From contig LPNZ01010086.1 of the NCBI GenBank assembly GCA_001655205.1, positions 1 through 33,367 on the forward strand: a DNA stretch of 33,367 bases. The letters are read 5' to 3'. Below are positions 19,937 through 31,406 of the stretch, piece after piece; within the stretch, counting starts at the first letter, position 1; every line of letters starts with the position of its first letter. Below the pieces are notes generated by a model. It did not search any database. It saw nothing but the letters and a program-made list of their open reading frames with translations, and was not told where the DNA came from. The position numbers and the translations under genes are program-made. The stretch is from Lenisia limosa. Taxonomy: Eukaryota > Breviatea.

Positions 19937-21679
19937 ATGTCCAAAACCCCTGTCCAAGGTGATGAGGCTCAGAATAGTGTTTATTTGAGTAGGGCTGGTG
20001 CCAAGTCGGCTGAAGCTGCCAAAATTCAGGTTCGTCAGGGGTATTGAGCTATTCATTATATCATTCAACTTCGCTAACAACAGTATAGGAGAAGAAGGAG
20101 GAGAAGAAGGAAAGACCTGCCAACCCTGAGGGAAAGCAAGGAAAGAAGAAAGAAAAGAAAAAGGATAAGCCTGCTCCAGCACCCCAGGTTCCCCAAACTC
20201 CTGAAGGTGACTTCTCCCTTTGCCATCTTCAGGTTTGGTAGATGGGCTTTTATGAATAGCAGATGTTGGACTGGGTTAAGGATTTGTAAAAAAAACTGAA
20301 ATCATTCAGGTGTCACGTTTGACTAATGTCCAAAACCACCCTAAGGCTGATAAGCTCTATGTTGCGCAGGTTTGTGAGGTGTTTTGACCACATGTAGATT
20401 AATGTTTGAAAAAGAATGGTAAAATAATGTATCATGATATCATACGTTTTGGTTGCTTTTGGACTTACTTATGGGAAACCTACCCGTTTTTAAAGGGTTT
20501 TTGCAAGTATGTACGCTATATTTACATATATATATATTGTGATATATGATATAGTATATATACTACTACATATCATATGATATATAAATATGATGATATC
20601 GTGTTTGAAAAGTTGCATCATGATCGGATAAGATGGGTTTGAATACCAGTGTATATGTTTGTACAACGTGAAGAGATTGTTTGTATCCTTAATGGATAGG
20701 ATTATTGGAGACGCATTTGATGTGTCGGTCTAATAAGCAGGTTGACGTTGGAGGTGGAGAATTTAAGGCCCTTGTTGCTGGCTTGAAGAAGTACTATTCC
20801 GTTGAAGAACTGGAAGGTCGTCTTGTTGTCACCATCAGGTTTGTGCCATTTGTGCCTGGTGAAATCTTTTATGCTATTATCTCATTCCATAAAGAGAAGC
20901 GGTATATTGTAGTTTTTTTGACTTACTCGTATACCTTTGGTTTCTCAAAATAGACAGGTCCCATAAATTCTAAATATCGATGGTACCTGTCTTTTCGGGG
21001 CGTAGAGAGGCTGTAGTGATAGTTCAGGAACCTGAAGCCGTCAAAGCTCATGGGTGAGGTATCTGAAGTCATGGTGCTTGCTGCTGACGATGACGAAACT
21101 ACTAAACAAGACAAGGTGAGTGGGCCTTCTTTGAATCCGTTGATTTTCCAGGTCTTTGTGTTGCAGCCGCCTGAGGGGTCCGAGGTCGGCGACAAAGTGT
21201 TCCTCGAGGTATGTTAAGCAAGTGTTCTCCTGTCTCAACATCCCCTTCAATTCACCACTCAGGGGACAACGGTGTCTTCAGAGTGGCCTGCTCGTGTGAA
21301 TGAGAAGGTGCGTGATGGTGAAGTTTTTGCTTCACCGAATCTCTCAATTAGCAGTCCGCATTTTGCGTTCACCATTTGGAATGTGGTGATGTATCAATAA
21401 TAATGTATAGGTGTGGAAGCGAGTCGTTCCTCTCCTCAAGGTTTCTGGTTTGAAGGGGGGTGGGGGGGGGGGTCGCTNNNNNNNNNNNNNNNNNNNNNNN
21501 NNNNNNNNNNNNNNNNNNNNNNNNNNNNNNNNNNNNNNNNNNNNNNNNNNNNNNNNNNNNNNNNTTGACCAGCCAATGCTTACAGTCCAGGCAACAAAGC
21601 ATGCTGTGACGGCAAGGCCCTCATGACCACCAAGGGCGTAGTCTCTTCGCCACTCTCTGAAGGCTCCGGTATCCATTAA
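19937..21679 (+). CDS. tRNA-binding (EMAPII/Arc1p/AIMP1-type) protein
   Basis: Exons 19937-20029, 20089-20232, 20310-20369, 20741-20838, 21028-21115, 21152-21208, 21263-21307, 21411-21440, gap, and the final exon ending GVVSSPLSEGSGIH (TAA 21677-21679). After MSKTPVQGDEAQN and a Lys-rich linker (EKKEEKKERPANPEGKQGKK), the domain reads DFSLCHLQVSRLTNVQNHPK, ADKLYVAQ, VDVGGGEFKALVAGLKKYYS, VEELEGRLVVTIRNLKPSKL, MGEVSEVMVLAADDD and VFVLQPPEGSEVGDKVFLE. This is the OB-fold tRNA-binding domain followed by the EMAPII-like C-terminal extension found in Arc1p, AIMP1/p43 and some MetRS and TyrRS C-termini. With no synthetase domain seen, it is best read as a stand-alone tRNA-delivery cofactor. Confidence 0.9.
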
Positions 21680-21722
21680 ACTGTCGTGTTACCATTAAAT
21701 GTCGTGTCAATGAGCGGTACCA

Positions 21723-22118
21723 TTAAACTGTCACCATCATCTCTGTAGCATGGTCCACTAACGCAGAGAAGGCCTCAGGCCCAACACGGGCGACTCTTCT
21801 GAAGCCACTCTCAGATAGAGACTTGATAAGGTTGACAACATTAAGACCAAACTGTTTAGTGGAAACAATCCCAGCAACAGATTCTGCAATGGCAGGGATC
21901 TTTGAATACTCTTCGGACTCTTTTTCAGCCCCTCCATCCATCCCTATTTCCACATATCCTAACAGTAATTATGGTCCACGGTTATGGTCTTATGGTCACT
22001 CTCAACACCCACAACCGTTGGTCACTCTTATGATGCTCGTAATGCCATATTCTTTATCGTGGATATCGAGCATCCCTTCTTGCCCTGTGAAATTTCTGAT
22101 ACCCTCGCAACTTTCCAT
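21723..22118 (-). CDS. Small conserved-looking protein of unknown function
   Basis: Two exons (22118-22016 and 21958-21723) with a 57-nt intron join in phase 1 to 112 residues. The protein starts MESCEGIRNFTGQEGMLDIH, continues with GYVEIGMDGGAEKESEEYSK and ends FSALVDHATEMMVTV. It looks like a compact soluble alpha/beta protein; no motif is recognised. The stop lies only 43 bp from that of the tRNA-binding gene, tail to tail. The region just upstream (22120-22260, minus) has other protein-like frames (for example RRKAECDNFCYLVPGPGRLK), so the start could lie farther upstream with different splicing. Confidence 0.55.
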
Positions 22119-22861
22119 CGGTTATTTGTGCCCTGAGAACTGAATAGATCTCCGGGCACATCAGGAATCACGCATATCCTTCAGACGACCCGGCCCGGGG
22201 ACCAAGTAGCAAAAGTTGTCACACTCCGCCTTCCGCCGTGAAATCATGGGAGTACAAATCCTGGGGACTCTATCCTTGGAACTATCTATAATATATTGTC
22301 ATTGCTTCATTTGATTTCGATATGATTTGCCTCCACCCAACCACAAAGAATTGTAAGCAACGCGACAATTTCCGAAACTTCGCCCTTCTTCTTCTTTTTT
22401 TTTTTTTTTTTTTTANNNNNNNNNNNNNNNNNNNNNNNNNNNNNNNNNNNNNNNNNNNNNNNNNNNNNNNNNNNNNNNNNNNNNNNNNNNNNNNNNNNGT
22501 CTTTGGACGAAGGGCCCGGCTCGGGGAACTTTTTTAGAATCTTTGGAATCTTCATGGGGAGAAGGAATAAGTAAGAGAGATTGATTGAAGAGGGAGGAAC
22601 AGAAAGTTTGGTGGAAAGGGAAAAAAAAGGCCAAACAAACAACAATCAAAATCAAATCTACCTTCGGCATGGAGCTAAGGCCCCTCCACTCCACCCTCCG
22701 CATCCCTTCGTACTGTCATTGGCGCCTGATACTATTTTGAGCAAGTGGGAGGGAATTCTTTTTCCTGCGTAACCCGCTTCTCAACCCTATCACTAGCTTC
22801 TCTCCAAGGCGGCCTTGCTTCTCTCAATGAGGTCAATCCAGTGCCCAAGGCTTCTATTCTC
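22119..22861. other. Divergent spacer between two genes
   Basis: Contains a T-run followed by a gap (22416-22498) and mixed-composition sequence. Apart from the protein-like minus-strand frame near 22150-22250, nothing here can be supported as a gene. Confidence 0.5.
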
Positions 22862-25800
22862 ATGTGTTTTTTTTTTGTCTTCTTTTGTCTCCTTTTTGTT
22901 GCTCATTCGATTGCATTTTTCTGTGACTACATTCCACTCACCTCTCACTCCAGTCTGCTCGTATGTTGCTGGTTTGGCTGATTGTGCTAGGGGCACTTCA
23001 AATATGCTTTCCTTTGAGGTGAGGGGTAGAGGGCTTTGGATTGATCAGAATGAATGGGAGATTTTTTTAACTGCTACAGAACCCAATCATTATTCTTCCA
23101 AGGGGGAGGCCAACTTACTGTCCTCACCTCAGGGTCTCTCAGCTCCGAAGTAAGAGAATATTTGGCTTTTCTTCTACTTTCAAACTAACAGCACTACTCA
23201 AAGATCTATAAATGCCTCTATTTTTATGTAAAAATAAACCCTGGTAAATGACACAGAATTATAATAATGCTGCAGATGCTCAAATTTCAACAAAAATCAC
23301 TTGATGATATTCAAAGAGTACAGGTTAGTGGATCAGTGGTGTTTCTTGGAGACAAATATTATATCATATGTACATATCTGTCATGAAACATTACCTATAT
23401 TACTCAACATGGTTGTACATCGTTATAATTGACACATTTGACAATGTTCTTACAACAAGATACATACATTTGTTTTTCTTGATTTTCTGACTATGGTAGG
23501 AAGACCTTGAAATGTATTCAGCAAGTGAGTGGGGGGGGTTTCACGCTCTTAAATAAATGAAGTTCCTATGATCTAATAAGCTACGAGTAAAGAACAATAT
23601 ACCTCAGCCCGCCATACATGGTAGTACATCATATACTATAGTAATATATCATAAAAAGTATCAATACTATATTGGTATCATTACATTCTAATTCCCCACG
23701 TCAGATCACCTTTGCGAGCTATACGCCCCTCCAGCAGACCCCGTGATAAACATCACCCTCTCTGACTTCTTGCGTGCAACCTCCTCACAAAACTACTCAA
23801 TGAATGTTCATTTGGAGGTAAAGCTGAAATGGGTTTAGAAATGGGTTTGTTGAAACTGTCTCACGACCAAGGGAGACTGTTCCCCCATGGACCTTCCTTT
23901 TGTGGACAGAGTTTTGACCTGCGACCCTTCAGTTGGATGGTCTCACGAGGCCAAATGCAAGGCTGGTTGGTTGGGACGGTTACTTCGAAGCGTAAATGTA
24001 GAAGCACCATCTTAACCTCCTTTCACATCTTAAGATTGCGAAAAATGCATCGCGCCAGACGTTTACCGTTCTGTTGTGTGTGATGTTGGAGTTAGCAGTG
24101 ACGAGTGTCAACCCTGCAGCGTAATTAATCGAAGTGATTTCACTGGACATAACTGCGGTCGTTGCTTAGTAAGTGTCAATTAAATGCTAATAAGAGCATT
24201 TTCAACTTATTCAATTTAATCCTTCTTAGGACACTTTTTTCCACCTGGAAGAATCTGGAGATGACTACATCACAAACTGCACTGGTTTGCTAAACTAACA
24301 CCCTCAAAATGAAACATTACGGGAATGATATGTCATCTAGAATCATAACTCCACAGCATGTAACTTATGTGACCGTTCATTTGAGTTCCTTGAGAGTGCC
24401 TGTCTCCCCGACACGGATACAATTTGTTCGACGTGTTCAACTGTGTTTAGACAGGATTTGGCCGGAAATAAATGTTTGTCCTAAACTTGTCTGACAATAA
24501 GGATAATACTAATTATAACTTCTTCTTTTTAATTTGATTCACTGTTGTGTGCATCTATGAAGGGATGATCATGTTGATAGAACTCCTCATTCCACGGCCA
24601 TATCTCATTTCTCCAGGCGGGATCTGTTTTGGCGGCTATTTCCACCCCACTCTCAATACTAACAATGAAATTGAAACTTGTCTTGGTAAGTAAATGTCAG
24701 CAACGGTTCATCATGACTCCTTCAGAGTGTAACCATTGTGCCTTGTTCTCGGAATACCTTAAGGCGGACTGCACTCTTTCGGAGAACACCATCTGCGAGC
24801 AGTGTTCCGTGCTTCATCGTGAAGGCTTGTCTGGGTCGTCATGTGGGACATGCTCCTCCAGCTACTTCCACACGACTGAGGGTTTGGGTCCTTCACGAGA
24901 GGCATGCCTCTGTAGGTGGTGTATCTTGTGGCTACCTACAAAGAAAAAAGAATTCTTAAAACAATATTTGAAATACTATAATACATCATTTTATCTTTCT
25001 GACTCTGATGAAGCTTTCGCTAACGTTCAAGCATGTAACCTCTGCAATACCATGTCAGTGTACCTCCACACGGCCTGCACTGCTACGACCGACACTATCT
25101 GTGATGATTGCAGCGCTTTGCACCGAGACAACCGAGCCGGTGATACCTGTGGAGAATGCTCCAGTGGCTTTTTTCACGTGACTCAGCATGGAGGAGACAA
25201 CATCTCAGTTTGCAATGGTATGTACAACGAGGCGATGTGTCACATATATAGCATGCAACACATGTTCTCTCGCTTCGGAATACCTCAAAACGCCCTGCTC
25301 CAATATTGACACAGTAAGATTGTCCAATTCATTTGACCAGATGCTTTGTTTGACCATCAAGGAATGTGACTCATGCGTATCTTTGGCCAGAAATGACCTT
25401 GTGGGTGATAAATGCGGAAGCTGTTTAGCAACAAAGTTCCATACTGAGCAGGGCTATGGGCCTTCTATTCTCAGCTGCAGCGGTATGAATTAGAGTATTT
25501 TGTGAAAGTTGGAAAAAATCCTTCCGTTTCTTTTTGCAGAAACTTATCATTTGTAATATCAAATCAGTGAAAATGGTGACATCATTTAATTTTTTAGATT
25601 GCAGTACCTGCTTGACTTCAGAATTTGTTAACACTACTTGTTTTGAAGTGAGTACTTTTCACAGAAATTTCTGATAGACATTTAGATTCAGGATACCATT
25701 TGCAGCTCTTGTTCCTCGAGGAATCGCGAGTCCAATAATGGAATTGTATGTGGAAGTTGTTCTACTAATCACTACCAAACTTCAACTGGCCACCTAAACT

Positions 25801-28486
25801 CGAATGAGATGTGTATTGGTAAGATGGTAGAAAATGGCAAGTTATTCCTGCAAAGGCCTGTTTTACTTGGACTCTCTTCTTCATTCGTCTGCTACCTGTT
25901 TACTTGGACTCTCTTCTTCATTCGTCTGCTACCTGCTTTATCTTTCAGCTTGTAACACCTGCTCTGTTTCAGACTATGTATCAACTCCTTGTACTAATGT
26001 GGGCTTTGGGAAGGCTTACCATGAAGGATAACTTCTTTCATGAAAAGTCTTGAATGCGTGATAGGGGGGGGGGNNNNNNNNNNNNNNNNNNNNNNNNNNN
26101 NNNNNNNNNNNNNNNNNNNNNNNNNNNNNNNNNNNNNNNNNNNNNNNNNNNNNNNNNNNNNNNNNNNNNNNNNNNNTAGCATTCTGCACGTCTTGCAGCG
26201 ATAGTTTCAACCGGTTCGGCCATGACGGTGTCATTTGTGGTCATTGTCGGCCCGGCTTCTACCGTGATAATGGCGATATCAACATCAACGACCTGTGTAC
26301 CGGTATGCATCCTTGGATGTGCTGACTGAATTACAAATGTAGCATGCACTCTATCATGTATTGACGCACATTATCTGACTCATTCTTGTTCAAAGACTGC
26401 TAATATTGCGTGTGCATCGTGCTCGCTTCTTAAGAGGGCAAATGAACCCGGTGGGTAGACAGAAATATAATGTTCAACTACTTCATTTAAAGGGGAAATA
26501 AAATATCACGTTCAGGCAACTTGTGCTCCACCTGTCTTGACGGGTTTTGGGCCTCAGACGGCGCCTCGAGCGGTATTTCCCAATGTTCTGGTTAGGGGAT
26601 GGCGGCGGGCAAATAGACTTAACATCTTTTTAATTGTATCAAGTGGCTTACCATAGCAGAGTGCACCCCATGTCCAACAACTAAATTTGTGGTGTCTTCT
26701 TGTAGGAAAACACAAAACACTGTGAGAATGGTATAAAGCCTTTGATGTCTACAATCCTAACTCTCTGGCACCTCCTGAATCTGTGACATAAGACGGATTT
26801 AGGAGGGCCTACCTGGGTTATTATGCAGGGCTATTGTCCTTATTCATGAATCTAATCCTTGTAGGTATGCTGGGGAGGCACGCAGAAAGCTGTGTGCACA
26901 GAGTTGTAAGGAAAATTTGGGTGAATTAATATTATACTATCATCCAATATCTCTTATTAGCGTGATGATGTGGACACCTTTGGCCAGATACATCTTCGGC
27001 CAAATAATTCTCATTGCTATATATAATTGCTTTCATCTTGGCTTGACAGATTTTTTTAAAAACAATCTTTATGAAGCTGTAGTATCGATACCTTTAACAT
27101 GATATATTTATGATATTATTTTATCCTGAAACCTTATTCACGAAATATATAGATACTTGAACTTTGCTCTTCACAACTTCGTTTGGATGCAGCTGGCGAC
27201 TCCTGTGGTAATTGTTTGTCCGGACACTTCAATATCGTATCAGGAGACTCGGATGCGCATAGCCTTTGTACTGGTATGATAGTTGTCTCCTTGTACCTTA
27301 TCTTGATTCAGCCTGCTCCAGTTGTGATGCCAGTGAGTACCATCAATCAGCCTGTTCCCTGCGGCAGAATACTGTGTGTGCTGAGTGCTCCACAGTACTC
27401 AATAGAGAAAGTCATAATACGGTGGGATGAATCTGATAACAGCAATACAATGCATTTTTCAATGTGGACAAAGACATGGATATGCGACTTTAGTCCTCAA
27501 TATATCATTATATTTATGTTTCAGCTCACATGTGGAACTTGTAAGTCCAATTTCTACCGACAGTCTGATGGAAATAGTATTGGCGTAACCACCAAGTGTA
27601 TCGGTCTGTAGGGTTGTGAGTAATGTGTGTCAAGAAAATTGACCTTTAGTTTATTATTATATTTAGGAACCGTAATGTAGATCTCCTTTTCACCCAGTAC
27701 CCAGAGATTCACTCACCTTTCAGCGTGTGGTTCAGCAAGCTGCGCTTCTACGCATTTTGTTGAGTCCGAGTGCAGCAAAACTGCTGATCGTGTCTGTTCG
27801 GATTGTTCATCGATTCACCGCAATTCCAATGATGGAAGCGTTTGTGGAACATGTCAATCCACCTACTACCATTCATCAACCGGCAACAGCGCTGGAACAG
27901 ATCCGTGTATTGGTATGAGAGGGGCGACAAGACGAAAGATAATTTGGCTTTCTTTTTCAGAACTTACGAACTTATCCTCTCAGACTGCACCAAAGTCACT
28001 TCAGGTGAATACCTTATTACCCCTTGCTCGCTGACACAGAACACTGTTTACGAAAATTGCTTTGACATCCACCGAGAAGCTCAGAGCGGAGACATTTGTG
28101 GAACCTGTCTCACTAATTACTATCACAGCACTGATGGTAATGAACTTGGTGTCGCAGTATGCTCAGGTTTGTGAAGGAATATATACTAAGAGCGAAATGA
28201 TATAATATAATATACTATCATAAATATATGTCCAAAGCAACTTCAGTAGTTCTACGATTTAATAATTGTACAGTGTTGACGTGAGACTGACACCGTAGCA
28301 TGCCAAAAAGCAACCAGGGCAACATACATCAAATCGGCCTGTACCAAGACAATTGACGCTGTTTTGGGCTCATGCTCATCCCTGAACAGACATGATGCTG
28401 ACGGGGCTAAGTGTGGTATGTGCTTGGATGACTACACCGCAAATAAGGACTATTATGCTGGAGTCACCGAGTGTACTTTTATTTAG
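22862..28486 (+). CDS. Secreted cysteine-rich protein of about 13 TNFR-like modules
   Basis: Best start is ATG 22862 (MCFFFVFFCLLFVAHSIAFF, signal peptide; donor GTATGT at 22961, phase 0), followed by 23276-23323 and a non-modular N-terminal part (ITLSDFLRATSSQNYSMNVH, GDCSPMDLPFVDRVLTCDPS). From about 24035 to TAG 28484-28486 come about 13 modules of 55-70 residues. Consensus: C1-x2-C2-x5-Y-x4-C3-x5-8-(D/N)T-x-C4-x2-C5-S-x3-R-x5-G-x2-C6-G-x-C7-x5-(F/Y)-H-x10-15-C8. The C1-C5 part matches TNFR/NGFR cysteine-rich repeats. Modules are separated by phase-1 introns; most carry one internal intron at varying places. Module 7 spans the gap 26074-26176. No transmembrane segment or GPI-type tail is seen; it ends ECTFI. 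It was probably secreted as an adhesive or surface-coat protein, which is inferred. The 5' exons are the least certain. Confidence 0.8.
25862..25935 (+). repeat. 37-bp tandem duplication in an intron
   Basis: TTTACTTGGACTCTCTTCTT... occurs at 25862-25898 and 25899-25935. It is pyrimidine-rich and lies just upstream of the acceptor of module 7 of the cysteine-rich gene, so it lengthens the polypyrimidine region. Confidence 0.9.
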
Positions 28487-28798
28487 TTGACCATCTATTG
28501 TTGTATTTTTTTTTTATTGTAATAATTTACTTTTACCTTCCACGGTATCAATTCACAAACACTGTGATATTATTAAATAGTGAGATCTACTTAGAGAAGA
28601 AAAAGGCATCCATTAGCCAATAAATAGATTACAGATCAAGAGAAGAGATTTCGTCGGAGCGGTAGAGACCAAGATGTGGTAAAGGGAAGCGCTTCATCAT
28701 AATCTTCGTATCATTCCTGTGGGGATTGTGAGGGAATAGCAATTACCAGAAAGAGGCCGGCTAGGGATGAAGTTCAAAGGACAGAGGAAATAGTTGTG
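28487..28798. other. Non-coding spacer after the cysteine-rich gene
   Basis: T-rich start, likely 3' UTR, then sequence in which I see no gene. Confidence 0.6.
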
Positions 28799-29160
28799 GT
28801 TAAAGCGAGATGTGCATCGAACTTTTTGGGTTCGAGTCGTTTGACAAAAAAAAAAAAAAAAAAGTGATCTCTCATTTTTCTTTTTTGGGTTACCTCAAAC
28901 AATTTCCTTCTTCTATCCTTTGCTCTGAATTGATTGTTATTGAAAGATACAATCATTTGAAAAGAGGAAAGAGAAAGAGATGCATTAAACATCGAGAAAT
29001 CAGTAATTTGCCCCATCAAAGGAAGAAAGTATCCAAGTTCACCCAATCTTCTCTGAAGTGCTCTCCTTCCCGGGATGCAAGTTTTATTCAGTTGAACAGT
29101 TTTTTTACGGGTAGAGAGGTTATTGGCGCTATCTCCAAACGGTGCACATCTCGCTTTAAC
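28799..29160. mobile_element. 362-bp element with 18-bp terminal inverted repeats
   Basis: The left end GTTAAAGCGAGATGTGCA (28799-28816) is the exact reverse complement of 29143-29160. The interior holds a run of about 20 A and no convincing gene. No target duplication was seen. The left end also carries a tRNA-like A-box (TGGTTAAAGCG, 28797-28807) and a near B-box (GGTTCGAGTC, 28829-28838), 32 bp apart. That is closer than in a functional tRNA, so a SINE-like or folded-back origin is possible. Confidence 0.65.
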
Positions 29161-29739
29161 AAGGCTTATAACAGGAATACATAGTGAGTCACTTCTCAAA
29201 TAAAGTAAAAATCCAGGCCACCTACTTTGCGTCTTTAGTGAGAAAAAGGTACTTATTGGAGACGGTCAAGTCCTCTCGCGGTGTTTGCGTCATTTGTAAT
29301 GAGTCCCAAAACACAACTTCAGAGGTCTGAGGAATGAGCAGAAATTAAAGACACAGCGACAAGAGGACAACGGCCGATGTCGTTGCTTTCATGAAACACC
29401 AGGAATACACACGAGTGCAATGGGTGGAAAATGGTATGAGAAAAAAAACTAAGTCAACTAAACATTTGACACAAGAAAACAAACAAACAACAGTAGAGGA
29501 GGTAAAGTAACATCTGAGATAGAAATCCAACTGAATGCTGAAAGTAAAAACATTATTATCATCCCCCTTTCTGATCTTCTTNNNNNNNNNNNNNNNNNNN
29601 NNNNNNNNNNNNNNNNNNNNNNNNNNNNNNNNNNNNNNNNNNNNNNNNNNNNNNNNNNNNNNNNNNNNNNNNNNNNNNNNNNNNNNNNNNNNNNCATATA
29701 AAGAAATTTTGAAATAAATAATAAAATAACATAATTAGG
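29161..29739. other. Non-coding spacer
   Basis: AT-rich, with a gap at 29582-29694. I see no gene or repeat that I can support. Confidence 0.6.
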
Positions 29740-30579
29740 CTAGTCGATTATTACTGGATATGTTGTGGCTGAATAATGATGTAACAGTTCTGACACTCCC
29801 CAAAGAACAAAAAGTTGTTGTGTGTAATGGAAGCCTACCATTCCGTTCTTGGTTTCATATTCCGAAGAGAGGGTATAAAACACACCTTTGCTGTTCCAAG
29901 TCAGCTCAGTGTCTTCTGAAAATAATATCAAGAGCTGGTTGTAGAGGGCAACATTGATAGACAAGGAGGGGGGTGGGAAGTAAAATTGGAAAACTAATGA
30001 AAAAAAAAAGAAGAAAAAAAAAANNNNNNNNNNNNNNNNNNNNNNNNNNNNNNNNNNNNNNNNNNNNNNNNNNNNNNNNNNNNNNNNNNNNNNNNNNNNN
30101 NNNNNNNNNNNNNNNNNNNNNNNNNNNNNNNNNNNNNNNNNNNNNNNNNNNNNNNNNNNNNNNNNNNNNNNNNACTCCAGCGTACCTGTAGTTGGAAAAA
30201 ACCTATCTAGACACAATTACCACCGCAGACAAATAAACAGCAGGGATATACAATAAAAACACGGAAGGAAAACAAAACTTAAATAATATCACCAATATAT
30301 GCTACTCAATCCGTGTGAAACAATTATCCAATCAATAGCTCATCATTATCCAGTCCACAATCTCAAATGAGACCTCCTCAAACCTGCCTTGATTTTAAAC
30401 TGATAGTTTTGCTTGGTGATCTTGCCGTAGTTCTTCGTGGTGTGGCGAATGAGTTCCATCTCTGCAGAAGGGGTGCGCTGTTCAAAGAGCGCTGAAAGCA
30501 CCGAAAACGAAGAAACTATGAATAGACATAGGATAAACTGGCAGAAAACTGCATTAGCTCTGAATGCAACGGAGTGCAT
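29740..30579 (-). CDS. Candidate secreted or membrane-anchored protein, unknown family
   Basis: ATG 30579 opens MHSVAFRANAVFCQFILCLF and IVSSFSVLSALFEQ, a signal sequence or anchor, then TTKNYGKITKQNYQFKIKA to a phase-1 donor (GTTTGA). A phase-1 acceptor near 29915 starts EDTELTWNSKGVFYTLSSEY, followed by ETKNGMVGFHYTQQLFVLWG and an end at TAG 29742-29740. A gap (30024-30173) lies between them and may hide further exons. No known domain is recognised. Confidence 0.4.
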
Positions 30580-30895
30580 TTTGGCGGAATACAAATAGGG
30601 GGTCACTCACTGTATCCACTACAATCAAGACTAATATATTCGAATTGCTTTAGCAAGTTTTTTTTTTTCTGGCGGTGTTCTGGGTTTACTGGGTCCCCAA
30701 AACTTTTTGCAAGCCGGATTTTTCATCCTGTCTCAATGTCTGACTCACTAACTCTATTTGTTTAAACGTGTAACCTTTTAAATCCCTTCTACGCTGTCGG
30801 GTCATACCCTCCTATCGCTATTATTTCACAAAAAAATGTATATCGCCACCTTGACCAAAAGTAAGAGATCTCAAAGAGAACGACTGCATTAGCAC
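30580..30895. other. Short spacer between two minus-strand genes
   Basis: 316 bp holding the 3' flank of the ribosomal protein gene and the upstream region of the candidate secreted protein. No gene seen. Confidence 0.6.
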
Positions 30896-31393
30896 TTAAT
30901 AGAAGTATCCGAGGATCTTGCCACCAGTGTGCTTGCGACGAGCCTCCTCGTGGTCCATGATACCGTAAGAGGTTGTGAGAACGATGTAACCGAACTGACG
31001 AGAGGGGAGGAGGTTGGTCTGCCATTGCTCAAGGTCATGGAGCTGAAGAAAGTTAACTTCTGAAACAAAACAACAAATAAGGTAAATCCCGTAAAAACAC
31101 TTACCTGGACATCAAAGCGGGGAGAGATAACACCACACTTGTTGAGGCGGCCAAGAAGGTTGACAACGATCTTGCCGGAGCGGTGGTCGTCGACGACCTC
31201 AAAGTCACCAATGTAGCCTATGATGATAAGTACCCTTTGTTAATGTATTCCAATCCCTACCGTGCTTTTGCATGACCTGGAGGAACTTGACGATGACCTT
31301 AGAAGAAGGACGAACGATGACTTGACGCTTTCCAATGCGCTCAGCGTTGATAATGCCGTTAAGGGCGTCGTTAAGAACAGACATGCGAGTCAT
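30896..31393 (-). CDS. RPS15A: 40S ribosomal protein uS8 (S15a)
   Basis: Three exons (31393-31261, 31217-31105, 31042-30896) give exactly 130 residues, the usual length of eukaryotic uS8. Landmarks: [75 protein letters not shown] and the C-terminal [20 protein letters not shown] ending GKILGYFY. It is a 40S subunit component that binds helix 21 of 18S rRNA. Introns are 43 and 62 nt. A 54-nt GT-AG intron (31460-31407) also lies just upstream of the ATG, in the 5' UTR. Divergent from the radical SAM gene, 219 bp between start codons. Confidence 0.98.
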
Positions 31394-31406
31394 TTTGGCT
31401 GTGTTT

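Noticed and set aside
21823-22143. 106-codon plus-strand frame
   Set aside because: Lies opposite the better-supported two-exon minus-strand gene and has no recognisable features.
22815-23153. 112-codon plus-strand frame with a hydrophobic N-terminus (MRSIQCPRLLFSCVFF)
   Set aside because: Its end (phase 2) does not lead in phase to the best chain of cysteine-rich exons; the frame starting at 22862 with donor GTATGT does. Kept only as an alternative first exon.
28797-28845. A tRNA gene suggested by A-box and B-box-like words
   Set aside because: The boxes are about 12 bp too close, no acceptor stem pairs and no anticodon arm can be drawn.
28774-29199. Overlapping open frames of 124 and 141 codons on opposite strands
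   Set aside because: Both run through the inverted-repeat element and its homopolymer A-run; composition is not protein-like and no motif is seen.
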